This document shows positions 1 to 7,434 of a stretch of DNA of 46,100 nucleotides, piece by piece. The translations under genes and the position numbers were made by a program. The stretch spans positions 1 through 46,100 of the forward strand of contig CACHTK010000006.1 in the NCBI GenBank assembly GCA_902582765.1, read 5' to 3'. Each line of letters starts with the position of its first letter. Position 1 is the stretch's first letter. Origin of the DNA: an uncultured Pelagibacteraceae bacterium. Lineage in GTDB: Bacteria > Pseudomonadota > Alphaproteobacteria > Pelagibacterales > Pelagibacteraceae. Under the pieces are notes generated by a model. That model was not told the DNA's origin and ran no database searches. It saw only the letters and a program-made list of their open reading frames with translations.

Positions 1-844
1 AAATTTTATTAATTTTCTTTTTAATAGAATTTGAGGTATGCATGTTATTAAATCTTATATTAAATGAAGCATAAGCAAGACCTGGAATTACATTGTCTGC
101 GGAATTATTTATATTAATTTTTGTAATTTCAAGATTTGTTGGTTGAAAATCCTTTGTCCCTTTGTCAAATCGTAAATCTTTCAGTTGTTTAAGTATTTTC
201 ACTAGAGCAGTCGAAGGGTTATTTGCTCTATGAGGATATGCTACATGCCCTTGAACCCCTGTAACTTTTAATCGACAGTTCATACTTCCTCTTCTACCAA
301 TTTTAATCATTTCACCTAATTTATTAGGATTAGTTGGCTCTCCAACCAAGCAAAAATCTATTTTCTCTCGTTTCTTTTTTAAATAATCTACAACTTTTTT
401 GGTTCCATTAATGGCAACACCTTCCTCATCTCCAGTGATTAAAAGACTTATCGATCCATTAAATCCACTATTTTTTTCTACAAAAACGCTTATAGCTGAC
501 ACAAATGCAGCTATAGAGCTTTTCATATCATTAGCACCCCTTCCAATTAAATGTCCTTTTTTAATTGTTGGTTTAAATGGATTTACTGTCCAATCTCTTA
601 AATCTCCAGCCGGGACAACATCAAGATGCCCTGCATAACAAAAATTAGGGCTTTTACTCCCTAATCTTGCATATAAATTTTTAACTGGAGCATTTCCTTT
701 TTCTTTGAACTCGAGAATTTTGGTTTTAAAGCCAAGTTTTTTCAATTTTTTTTCCAAAAATTTCATTATTCCAGCATCTATAGGAGTTACAGTTGGAAAT
801 CTTATTAGCTCTTTAGCTAATTGAAGTTCATTTATAATTTTCAT
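1..844 (-). CDS. dapE: Succinyl-diaminopimelate desuccinylase, C-terminus outside window
   Basis: Removes succinate from N-succinyl-LL-diaminopimelate in the lysine and peptidoglycan precursor pathway; cytosolic di-zinc enzyme of the M20 family. The reading frame is open from the ATG at 842-844 to the left edge, giving about 281 of the usual roughly 380 residues, so the C-terminal part lies outside. Visible M20 features are GHLDVVP (metal His73 and Asp75), GRGANDMK (bridging Asp106) and TGDEEG (catalytic Glu140 and metal Glu141). It follows dapD by 5 bases on the same strand and is presumably co-transcribed with it. Family assignment is firm; only truncation by the window limits the entry. 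Confidence 0.95.
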   Translation of the reverse strand, partial: MKIINELQLAKELIRFPTVTPIDAGIMKFLEKKLKKLGFKTKILEFKEKGNAPVKNLYARLGSKSPNFCYAGHLDVVPAGDLRDWTVNPFKPTIKKGHLIGRGANDMKSSIAAFVSAISVFVEKNSGFNGSISLLITGDEEGVAINGTKKVVDYLKKKREKIDFCLVGEPTNPNKLGEMIKIGRRGSMNCRLKVTGVQGHVAYPHRANNPSTALVKILKQLKDLRFDKGTKDFQPTNLEITKININNSADNVIPGLAYASFNIRFNNMHTSNSIKKKINKI

Positions 845-849
845 CGAAA

Positions 850-1677
850 CTATTCTCTAAGGAGATCGTTAATAGAAGTTTTAGATCTTGTCTTCTCATC
901 TACTTGCTTAATTATTACAGCACAATATAGTGAAGGTGCAGTTGGGTTATTTTTATCTGGAAGTGAACCTGGTACTACAACTGAATAAGGAGGAATTTTT
1001 CCATAAGTAATTTCTCCAGTTTTTCTATTAACTATTTTTGTAGATTGTCCTATGTACATGCCCATACTCAGTACGGATCCTTCTCCTACAATTACACCTT
1101 CCACAACTTCAGACATCGCGCCTAAAAAAACATTATCCTCAATAATAGTTGGCAGAGCTTGCGCAGGTTCTAAAACTCCACCTACACCTGAACCTGCTGA
1201 TATATGGCAATTTTTTCCAATTTGGCTACAGCTTCCTGCTCTTGCAAATGTGTCGATCATTGTTCCTTCGTCTATGTATGCCCCAATGTTAACGTAGCAT
1301 GGCATTAAAACTGCATTCTTACCAACAAAACTCCCTTTTCTTACTGGTGAGTTAGGTACCATTCTAAAACCGGCTTTCTCATGATCCTCCTTTGTCCATC
1401 CTGCAGTCTTACCTTTCAGTAAATGAGCTTTATCATACCAGCTACTATATGGACCATTCAAATTTTCCATTGGATACAATCTAAAACTTAACATTATTGC
1501 TTTTTTCAAATGTTGATGAGTTATCCACTCACCATTTATTTTTTCAGCAACTCTTGACCTTCCACTATCTAAATCGTCAATAACTTGATTTATAGTATCT
1601 TTTAAAGACTGATCCGAAGAGGGGTTTATTTGATCTCTTTTTTCCCAAGCATCATTTATTACTTTTTCTATACTCAT
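850..1677 (-). CDS. dapD: 2,3,4,5-tetrahydropyridine-2,6-dicarboxylate N-succinyltransferase
   Basis: Transfers succinyl from succinyl-CoA to tetrahydrodipicolinate, the step two before DapE in lysine/DAP synthesis. The 275-residue product matches the usual length. The N-terminal third is helical; the middle and C-terminal part (about residues 110-230) carry the hexapeptide pattern of a left-handed beta helix, with stretches such as [20 protein letters not shown] and [10 protein letters not shown] typical of DapD. The ATG at 1675-1677 is 3 bases after the upstream HAD gene stop. Neighbours dapE and argB make this an amino acid synthesis cluster; no separate promoter gap is visible. Confidence 0.97.
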   Translation of the reverse strand: MSIEKVINDAWEKRDQINPSSDQSLKDTINQVIDDLDSGRSRVAEKINGEWITHQHLKKAIMLSFRLYPMENLNGPYSSWYDKAHLLKGKTAGWTKEDHEKAGFRMVPNSPVRKGSFVGKNAVLMPCYVNIGAYIDEGTMIDTFARAGSCSQIGKNCHISAGSGVGGVLEPAQALPTIIEDNVFLGAMSEVVEGVIVGEGSVLSMGMYIGQSTKIVNRKTGEITYGKIPPYSVVVPGSLPDKNNPTAPSLYCAVIIKQVDEKTRSKTSINDLLRE

Positions 1678-1680
1678 AGT

Positions 1681-2343
1681 TTATGAGTTTTTTAATAACC
1701 TTATTTCTTTTAAAAATAAAGAGAGATTTTCTATCTTATAGTCAATATAGTCTTTATCAGATTCTTTTTTACCCCAATATTCTTGATTGATTAGCCAGAC
1801 TGTCGTAGCTCCTCTTTCTTTTCCAATTGACAAGTTTTTTGCAATATCTTCAATATAAATTGTTTCTGTTGGGTCAATGTCAAATTTTTTTACCATCAGA
1901 TCGAATGCTTTCGCTGCAGGTTTTGGGCTATATTCAGCATCAACTATATCAAATACGTCCTCAAATAGATCATCAATCCCCAAATGTGTAGTAATATTAT
2001 TAACATGTTCACTACTTCCATTTGTAAAAACGAACTTTCTTAAATCCAATTTCTCTATTTCACCTCTCAAAACAACATCCTTTTCCATAAAAGATAGGTC
2101 AATGTCATGAACAAAATTTAAAAACTCTTTAGGAGGAATATCATGATGAATCATTAATCCATTTAGACTTGTATTATATTTATGAAAGTAGTCAGTTTGT
2201 AATTTTTTAGCTTCGACTAAGTTAATTTCTAATTTTTCAGAAATGTATTGCGTCATTCTCTTACTTACTTGACCAAATACAGACTCTAAATCCTGATAAA
2301 GAACACCATCACAATCAAATAAAATATTTTTAATATTTTTCAT
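1681..2343 (-). CDS. HAD-superfamily hydrolase, pyrimidine 5'-nucleotidase type
   Basis: A 220-residue HAD phosphatase. Motif I FDCDGVLY (about residues 9-16, nucleophile Asp9 and general acid Asp11), motif II FTNGS (about 106-110), a conserved Lys in SPKPAAKAF and motif III YIEDIAKN fit the Sdt1/pyrimidine 5'-nucleotidase-like subgroup. In many alphaproteobacteria such a gene sits just before dapD, as here; its physiological substrate is not settled, and pyrimidine nucleotide dephosphorylation is inferred from the family. The start overlaps the argB stop by 4 bases (2340-2343), which suggests translational coupling. Confidence 0.85.
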   Translation of the reverse strand: MKNIKNILFDCDGVLYQDLESVFGQVSKRMTQYISEKLEINLVEAKKLQTDYFHKYNTSLNGLMIHHDIPPKEFLNFVHDIDLSFMEKDVVLRGEIEKLDLRKFVFTNGSSEHVNNITTHLGIDDLFEDVFDIVDAEYSPKPAAKAFDLMVKKFDIDPTETIYIEDIAKNLSIGKERGATTVWLINQEYWGKKESDKDYIDYKIENLSLFLKEIRLLKNS

Positions 2344-3188
2344 TTTCTTATTAATGTACCAGCACCCTTGTCTGAGAATAATTCAAAAAGTATTGAATGT
2401 TTTTTTCTTCCATCAATAATACCAACACCGGTGACGCCATTCATTACTGCATCTAAGCATGTATTAATTTTAGGAATCATACCCTCTGTTATAATTTCAT
2501 TATTTATCATTTCTAAAATTTCAGATGACGTAATTTCCTCAATGAGCTTTTTTTCTTTATCTAGTACACCTTCAACATTGGTCATTAATAATAATCTTCT
2601 ACATTTCAAAGATTTAGCTATTGCACCAGCTGCTGTATCTCCATTAATATTAAATGTTTGATTATTTTTACCTAATCCTAAAGGTGATATAATTGGGACT
2701 GAATTTACTTTAATTATATCCTTTATAATATTTGTATTTATTTTATTTGGTTTTCCCACAAAACCAAGTTCCTCTGCTTCTGGAATAATTTCAATAACAT
2801 TATTTTTTTTTGTGTTTAATGAGACTGCATTTGAACCTTTTTCAATTAAAGAATTTACAATATCTTCGTTAAAATCAATAAGGACATCTTCAACAATATT
2901 TATAATTTTTTCGTCTGTAACTCTTAAACCTCTAATAAATTTTGATTGAATATTTGATTTTTCTAATTCTCTTTTAATTCTAGGACCACCTCCGTGAACT
3001 ATTATTATTGATAATCCTAACTTATTTAGAATACTTATATCTGAAATAAAATTGTTAAAAATATTTCTATCAATAAAAACATTTCCTCCATATTTAATCA
3101 CTATTAATTCATTTTTGTATTTATCTATATATTTCTTAACCTCGTCGATGGAAGGACCATCTTTTGGTACTATTTTTTCTAATTCCAT
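2340..3188 (-). CDS. argB: Acetylglutamate kinase
   Basis: Phosphorylates N-acetylglutamate in arginine synthesis. The 282-residue protein has the amino-acid-kinase fold signatures: KYGGNVF near residue 33 (catalytic/ATP Lys), IVHGGGPRI near residue 64, NINGDTAAGAIA near residue 183 and the C-terminal GxxxKI region (EGMIPKI). It starts 5 bases after yidC and overlaps the HAD gene by 4 bases. In many alphaproteobacteria engB/yihA lies between yidC and argB; it is absent here. The arginine genes argD and argF occur about 30 kb away in the same window. Confidence 0.97.
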   Translation of the reverse strand: MELEKIVPKDGPSIDEVKKYIDKYKNELIVIKYGGNVFIDRNIFNNFISDISILNKLGLSIIIVHGGGPRIKRELEKSNIQSKFIRGLRVTDEKIINIVEDVLIDFNEDIVNSLIEKGSNAVSLNTKKNNVIEIIPEAEELGFVGKPNKINTNIIKDIIKVNSVPIISPLGLGKNNQTFNINGDTAAGAIAKSLKCRRLLLMTNVEGVLDKEKKLIEEITSSEILEMINNEIITEGMIPKINTCLDAVMNGVTGVGIIDGRKKHSILFELFSDKGAGTLIRK

Positions 3189-3193
3189 CTCTA

Positions 3194-4876
3194 TTAAACG
3201 GTTTTGACGGTCGTTCTTTTGATTATTATGTACTGTTGTGCCATTGTTAATATGTTATTAATAGTCCAGTAAATAACTAGTCCTGCTGGGAAAGGAGCTA
3301 GTATTACAGTCAAAAATAACGGGAAGAACATAAATATCTTTGCTTGAACAGGATCGGGAGGTGTAGGATTTAGTTTTTGCTGCATCCACATTGAAACACC
3401 CATTAAGCATGGCCATACACCTATTAGTAAAAAAGAAGGAGGGTCCCAAGGTATTAGTCCAAATAAATTAAATATGGATGTGGGATCTCTTTCACTTAAA
3501 TCTTTTATCCAACCAAAAAAAGGTTGATGTCTCATCTCAATGGTTACAAACAAAACTTTATAAATTGCAAAGAAAAAAGGTATCTGTATAAAAATTGGAA
3601 GACACCCACTTATTGGATTAACTTTTTCTCTTTTGTATAATGCCATCATCTCTTGTTGGAGTTTCATTTTATCTTCTTTATGCAACTCTTTTAGTCTTGT
3701 CATCTCTGGTTGAAGAACTTTCATCTTTGCCATTGATCTAAATGAGTAATTTGCAAGTGGAAAAAATGCTAATCTTATGCAAGCAGTTATCATTATAATT
3801 GCTATTCCAAAATTGCCAGCTAAATTAAAGAAATATTGAATTGCAAAGAATAAAGGTTTTACAATGAAGTAAAACCATCCCCAATCTATTGCTAAATCAA
3901 ACTTATTAATGTTTTCACTTTCTGCATATCCATCAATAACGTTTACCTCTTTTGCAGCAATTATTAACCTGATTGAGTTACTTTTTGTTTCATTTGCACC
4001 AACTTCTGTTGCATTAGTCTCAATAAAATTTGCTCTGAACTTATTTTTGTAATCAAAATCAGATCTAAAACTTTTATCTTTTTCGGGTATAAGGCTAGTA
4101 AGCCAATATTTATCAGTTATACCTAGCCATCCAGATTGTGCATTCTTAGAATATTTTTTTTCCTCAATATCATCATAATCTTCCTCAACTAGTTGATCAT
4201 CAAAAACTCCAATTAAGCCTTCATGCAAAATATAAAAATTAGTTACATCTGGGGCTACATTTCTAATAATTTGTCCATAAGGATAAAAATTATAAGTTTT
4301 ATCCGAATTATTGGTTATCGTTTGTTTGATATTAAAAAGATATTGTTTATCTAAACTTATTTCTTTTACAAATTTAATATTTTGATTGTTAGTCCAAATT
4401 AATTTTACTGGGGAATTAGGTGTAAGTTTATTATTTCCCTCTATATTCCATAGAGATTTTGAGTTTGGTAAGTCAATATTTTTGCTAGTTGTTGCCCATC
4501 CAGTTTCTACATAATATCCATTGTTAGACTGTTTAGGATTTAATAGGATTACATTATCGTCTCCATTTAAAGTATTAGTATAATTTTTAAAAGTTAAGTC
4601 ATCAATTGATGACCCAATTAATGAAATTGAACCCTTTATTTTATCATTTTCAAAAAGAATTCTATCATTTTCTTTTAAAGCTTCATTTCTGGATATTTTA
4701 ATTATTTCTTCTTCCTGAACTAATGTAGGTGCATCTGTTGAAGAATTTTCACTGGTAATAGTTTTATCATTTTTAATATCTTTTTGGTCTACTACAGCTG
4801 GAGCGAAGAATAGACTATAAAGTATTATTACAGCTGCACTTAGAGATATTGCGGCAATTACATTTTTAGTATCCAT
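3194..4876 (-). CDS. yidC: Membrane protein insertase YidC
   Basis: Inserts and folds inner-membrane proteins, alone or with SecYEG. The 560-residue length is that of the long Gram-negative form. A single N-terminal helix (residues about 6-26) is followed by a large periplasmic P1 domain (about 60-340) and then the conserved five-helix core, beginning around GWFYFIVKPLFFAIQYF and ending at YWTINNILTMAQQYIIIKR. The conserved groove arginine is probably the one in FRSMAKMK or the preceding YSFRS. Order rpmH-rnpA-yidD-yidC is conserved among bacteria and couples ribosome, RNase P and membrane insertion genes. The gap to yidD is 3 bases. Confidence 0.97.
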   Translation of the reverse strand: MDTKNVIAAISLSAAVIILYSLFFAPAVVDQKDIKNDKTITSENSSTDAPTLVQEEEIIKISRNEALKENDRILFENDKIKGSISLIGSSIDDLTFKNYTNTLNGDDNVILLNPKQSNNGYYVETGWATTSKNIDLPNSKSLWNIEGNNKLTPNSPVKLIWTNNQNIKFVKEISLDKQYLFNIKQTITNNSDKTYNFYPYGQIIRNVAPDVTNFYILHEGLIGVFDDQLVEEDYDDIEEKKYSKNAQSGWLGITDKYWLTSLIPEKDKSFRSDFDYKNKFRANFIETNATEVGANETKSNSIRLIIAAKEVNVIDGYAESENINKFDLAIDWGWFYFIVKPLFFAIQYFFNLAGNFGIAIIMITACIRLAFFPLANYSFRSMAKMKVLQPEMTRLKELHKEDKMKLQQEMMALYKREKVNPISGCLPIFIQIPFFFAIYKVLFVTIEMRHQPFFGWIKDLSERDPTSIFNLFGLIPWDPPSFLLIGVWPCLMGVSMWMQQKLNPTPPDPVQAKIFMFFPLFLTVILAPFPAGLVIYWTINNILTMAQQYIIIKRTTVKTV

Positions 4877-4879
4877 AAA

Positions 4880-5122
4880 TTACTTTTTCTTTTTGACTGG
4901 ATCAAATCCTTCTCCACCACCCAAAATTTTTATTGGATGACAACTAAGTATTCTTTTAAATCCACTAATACTTCCTTTTATAATTCCGTTCTCTTTTAAA
5001 TTTTCAATAAAATAATCTGAACATGTTGGAAGATATCTGCAATTATTACCTAGATAAGGAGATATAAATATTTGATAAAACCTTATAATCTTGATCATTA
5101 AAAATTTTATAATATTAGTCAT
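4880..5122 (-). CDS. yidD: Membrane protein insertion efficiency factor YidD
   Basis: Small membrane-associated protein that assists YidC-dependent insertion. The 80-residue protein has an amphipathic N-terminus (IIKFLMIKIIRFYQIFISP) and the diagnostic Cys motif NNCRYLPTCSDY at about residues 26-37, followed by GSISGFKRILSCHP and the GGxGFDPV tail. It overlaps rnpA by 4 bases and precedes yidC by 3, the classical arrangement. Confidence 0.95.
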   Translation of the reverse strand: MTNIIKFLMIKIIRFYQIFISPYLGNNCRYLPTCSDYFIENLKENGIIKGSISGFKRILSCHPIKILGGGEGFDPVKKKK

Positions 5123-5460
5123 TTTATTTTTTTAAAGTCTTCTAGAGTTGCTTTTTTTATTGTTTCATAAGGATCTTTGCTTACTGGTATTCTTGCAATC
5201 AATAAATAGCAGTAATTAAGATTAATATTAATTGATTTCACAACTTCGTTCATAATATTTCTTAGTCTTCTTTTAATCCTATTTCTTGTTACTGCATTTC
5301 CAATTTTCTTTTTGGCTACAAAACTAATATTTAATCTATTATTATTTTTATCAGAAAGTTTTTTAAAGAAAATTGTTAAGTATTTGTTAGAAATTTTTTT
5401 TCCACTCAGAATAGACTTAAAATCCTCATTTTTAGAAAGGCTAACAATCTTGTTTTTCAT
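5119..5460 (-). CDS. rnpA: Ribonuclease P protein component
   Basis: Protein subunit of RNase P, which matures tRNA 5' ends. The 113-residue basic protein has the family RNR motif as TRNRIKRRLR (about residues 60-69) and the preceding VAKKKIGNAV strand. Its ATG shares one base with the TAA stop of rpmH (the TAATG junction at 5458-5462), so translation of the two is probably coupled. The RNase P RNA gene is not in the window. Confidence 0.95.
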   Translation of the reverse strand: MKNKIVSLSKNEDFKSILSGKKISNKYLTIFFKKLSDKNNNRLNISFVAKKKIGNAVTRNRIKRRLRNIMNEVVKSININLNYCYLLIARIPVSKDPYETIKKATLEDFKKIK

Positions 5461-5597
5461 TAAGCGTTTGTTAATTTTTTTCTTCCTTTGGCTCTTCTTC
5501 TTTTTAATACTTTTCTTCCACCCTTAGTCTTTTTTTTAGCTCTAAATCCAACAGCCTTTTTTCTCTTTCTGTTACTTGGTTGATATGTACGTTTCAT
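5460..5597 (-). CDS. rpmH: 50S ribosomal protein L34
   Basis: Shortest large-subunit ribosomal protein. It is 45 residues: it begins [14 protein letters not shown] and ends with an Arg/Lys-rich tail, [14 protein letters not shown]. The reading frame was obtained by reading the minus strand from the ATG at 5595-5597 to the TAA at 5460-5462. The L34 signature (K-R-T-x-Q-P-S and GFRAK) is complete. It heads the rpmH-rnpA-yidD-yidC cluster; a candidate promoter lies just upstream. Confidence 0.97.
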   Translation of the reverse strand: MKRTYQPSNRKRKKAVGFRAKKKTKGGRKVLKRRRAKGRKKLTNA

Positions 5598-5606
5598 TGT
5601 TGTTAA

Positions 5607-5635
5607 ATTATTGTTAAATTTCGGTAGTTATACAA
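5607..5635 (-). promoter_or_regulatory. Candidate sigma-70 promoter for rpmH cluster
   Basis: On the minus strand TTGTAT (5630-5635) and AATAAT (5607-5612) are separated by exactly 17 bases, placing transcription start a few bases before the rpmH ATG at 5597. In such AT-rich DNA chance matches are common. The 82-base divergent gap also holds a direct repeat of TTGTTAAATT and must serve the plus-strand gene at 5680. Confidence 0.4.
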
Positions 5636-5679
5636 ATATATGTATATAAGTACAGCGATTTTTAATAAGTTAAAAATCA

Positions 5680-6399
5680 ATGAATAGAGAAAAAAAAATT
5701 AAACTATTTTTAGGCTCTGCCTACATTTTGATAATATTTGTTTTTTTATTGATTTTTTTTAACAACTTTTCCTTTCAGGATTTTTCAAGTTATGAATTAA
5801 TTAGACAAAATAGAGAAGCTTTAGAGAATATTAAAAATAGTAATATTTTTTTATCAAGTATTATTTTTTTAATAGGTACCATAGTCTGGGTTCTCTTGTT
5901 AGGCTTTGGAACGCCAGTATTTCTAGTTGGTGGTTTTATTTTTGGAAAGTGGTTAGGAACTTTACTAGTAGTTTTTGGGCTATCTATTGGTGCAACACTT
6001 CTTTATATGTGTGCAAATTATTTTTTTAAGGATTTGGTTAAGGAAAAATTTTCATATCGTTTTAGCAATCTTACTGAAAAGTTTAAAAAGAATGAGTTTG
6101 TTTTTTTTCTAATCTATAGATTTATAGGTGGCATTCCTTTTCTTATTTCAAATATTTTACCAACAATATTTAATGTTAAAGTTAAAAATTTCTTTCTAGG
6201 ATCAATAATAGGAATGGCTCCACAATTATTTGTTGGAGCATCTCTTGGCGCTGGTATGAATAAGATATTGGAGGAAAATTCTGAAGTACCAAGTGTTTTA
6301 GAATTAATTTTTTCTCCTGATATTTATTTACCAATTCTGGGAATTATAGTTTTAGTTTTAATTGGGTTTTTGCTAAAAAAAAATTTTTATACAAAATAA
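5680..6399 (+). CDS. TVP38/TMEM64 (VTT/DedA-like) family membrane protein
   Basis: A 239-residue multi-pass inner-membrane protein. Hydrophobic segments lie near residues 9-28, 55-78, 82-107, 145-165, 175-195 and 212-233. The central VTT (SNARE-associated) signature is seen as GTPVFLVGGFIFGKWLGT followed by FLIYRFIGGIPFLISN and a Gly-rich FVGASLGAG re-entrant segment. The family includes DedA and TVP38 proteins, linked elsewhere to lipid scrambling or membrane homeostasis; the role here is unknown. It is a lone gene between the divergent rpmH cluster and the convergent tRNA-Thr. Confidence 0.85.
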   Translation: MNREKKIKLFLGSAYILIIFVFLLIFFNNFSFQDFSSYELIRQNREALENIKNSNIFLSSIIFLIGTIVWVLLLGFGTPVFLVGGFIFGKWLGTLLVVFGLSIGATLLYMCANYFFKDLVKEKFSYRFSNLTEKFKKNEFVFFLIYRFIGGIPFLISNILPTIFNVKVKNFFLGSIIGMAPQLFVGASLGAGMNKILEENSEVPSVLELIFSPDIYLPILGIIVLVLIGFLLKKNFYTK

Positions 6400-6405
6400 T
6401 AGCGG

Positions 6406-6477
6406 TGCCCTCGACGAGAATCTAACTCGTAACTGACCCTTACCAAGGGCCTGTTTTAACATTAAAACTACAAGGGC
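6406..6477 (-). tRNA. tRNA-Thr (anticodon GGT)
   Basis: Read on the minus strand the acceptor GCCCTTG pairs with CGAGGGC (one T-G pair), with discriminator A. The anticodon stem GGCCC/GGGTC encloses the loop TTGGTAA, giving anticodon GGT. The T stem ACGAG/CTCGT encloses TTAGATT. The body is 72 bases, one short of the common 73, and CCA is not encoded (the genome continues CCG). Two oddities: the D loop is TAATGTTA, with one G instead of GG, and the T loop has A where C56 is nearly universal. The acceptor, anticodon and T stems are intact, so the gene is probably functional. Confidence 0.9.
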
Positions 6478-6489
6478 ATTTTTTAATGA

Positions 6490-6518
6490 TAATTAGTGTA
6501 TAAATTAAAATTTTTCAA
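6490..6518 (-). promoter_or_regulatory. Candidate promoter for tRNA-Thr
   Basis: On the minus strand TTGAAA (6513-6518) and TAATTA (6490-6495) are separated by 17 bases and lie about 12 bases before the mature tRNA-Thr 5' end. This is pattern matching only. The same 95-base gap must also hold any promoter for the plus-strand small genes starting at 6573. Confidence 0.4.
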
Positions 6519-6572
6519 ATTATTGCCTTATTTTTTTTTAAAAATGGGTTATATCTATTTAAGGAAAATGTT

Positions 6573-6770
6573 ATGGGAATTCACTACACATATGGAGCTA
6601 ATAAAAATGCAAAGCTCATGGAAAAAAAAGCTAAAAGAGAGAAAAAGCTTGCAGAAAAAAGAGCGAAAAAACAGGTTAAAACTGGCCCAGTAAAAATTGA
6701 AGAAAACAAAACAATTCCTCTTGATCAGGTTATAACGCTTGAACATCTTACAAATCCTGACAAAAAATAA
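6573..6770 (+). CDS. Small conserved-looking basic protein, function unknown
   Basis: A 65-residue protein. The N-terminus GIHYTYGANKNAKL is followed by a Lys/Ala/Glu-rich helix (residues about 14-38, with repeats such as EKKAKREKKLAEKRAKK) and a more neutral C-terminal third. The ATG at 6573 is preceded by AAGGA at 6561-6565 at good ribosome-binding distance, which favours it over the upstream ATG in another frame at 6496. The next ORF starts 3 bases after its stop. The charged helix could bind nucleic acid or be a coiled coil; I do not recognise a named family. Confidence 0.75.
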   Translation: MGIHYTYGANKNAKLMEKKAKREKKLAEKRAKKQVKTGPVKIEENKTIPLDQVITLEHLTNPDKK

Positions 6771-6773
6771 ATA

Positions 6774-6878
6774 ATGACTTCAAAAAAGAATAATTTTAGT
6801 AAACTTGAACTTGCTTTAAGAAAAAATTTAAAAAAAAGAAAAGAATTTCAAAAAAAAACTAAGAAAAAAAATAAATAA
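6774..6878 (+). CDS. Very small basic protein (34 aa), function unknown
   Basis: The ATG at 6774-6776 opens a 34-codon frame ending at the TAA at 6876-6878. The product begins [19 protein letters not shown] and ends in a run of Lys/Arg (about half the residues are basic). It starts 3 bases after the 65-residue gene, and its stop shares a base with the dcd ATG (TAATG), so it sits exactly in a translationally coupled chain. Short proteins with an LRxNLxxRK core recur in alphaproteobacteria in my recollection, but I cannot name the family. Context and phase support it as real. Confidence 0.65.
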   Translation: MTSKKNNFSKLELALRKNLKKRKEFQKKTKKKNK

Positions 6879-7432
6879 TGTCAGTTCAATCTGATAAGTG
6901 GATTATACAAATGGCCAGAGAAAAAGATATGATCTCTCCTTTTGAAGATAAACAAGTTAGAGGAGATAAAATATCATTTGGTGTTTCATCATATGGTTAT
7001 GATGCGAGAGTTTCTGATGAATTTAAAATTTTCACTAACGTAAATTCAGAAATTGTAGATCCGAAAAATTTTAAATCTTCAAATTTTATAACAAAAAACT
7101 CATCTGAATGTATAATACCACCGAATTCATTCGTATTAGCAAGAACGGTGGAATACTTTAAGATACCCAATAATATTTTGGTTATATGTTTAGGAAAATC
7201 TACATATGCAAGATGTGGAATAATTGTAAACGTTACACCTCTCGAACCAGGTTGGGAAGGACATGTAACATTAGAATTCTCTAATACAACACCGTTACCA
7301 GCAAAAATTTACGCCAATGAAGGTGTTGCTCAATTTGTTTTTATTAAGGGCAATGAGGATCCAGCTGTTTCATATGCAGATAGAAATGGTAAATATCAGG
7401 GTCAAAAGGGAGTTACACTTCCAAAAATATAA
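6878..7432 (+). CDS. dcd: dCTP deaminase
   Basis: Deaminates dCTP to dUTP, feeding dTMP synthesis. At 184 residues it has the normal length for the monofunctional trimeric enzyme. Signatures are [15 protein letters not shown] near residue 37, [16 protein letters not shown] near 84, [12 protein letters not shown] near 106 (catalytic Ser/Arg region) and [20 protein letters not shown] near 121, containing the catalytic Glu. It is preceded by two tiny basic genes and followed after 2 bases by murA. Confidence 0.96.
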   Translation: MSVQSDKWIIQMAREKDMISPFEDKQVRGDKISFGVSSYGYDARVSDEFKIFTNVNSEIVDPKNFKSSNFITKNSSECIIPPNSFVLARTVEYFKIPNNILVICLGKSTYARCGIIVNVTPLEPGWEGHVTLEFSNTTPLPAKIYANEGVAQFVFIKGNEDPAVSYADRNGKYQGQKGVTLPKI

Positions 7433-7434
7433 TA

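Noticed and set aside
1052..1297. Opposite-strand ORF within dapD, and similar ORFs inside argB, aroA, rpsA and glcB
   Set aside because: They are antisense shadows of well-supported conserved genes, with no ribosome sites or recognisable protein features.
5598..5679. Replication origin next to rpmH, suggested by AT-rich palindromic TATACAAATATATGTATA and a TTATACAAA sequence
   Set aside because: No cluster of DnaA boxes (TTATCCACA-like) and no dnaA nearby; the gap is only 82 bases.
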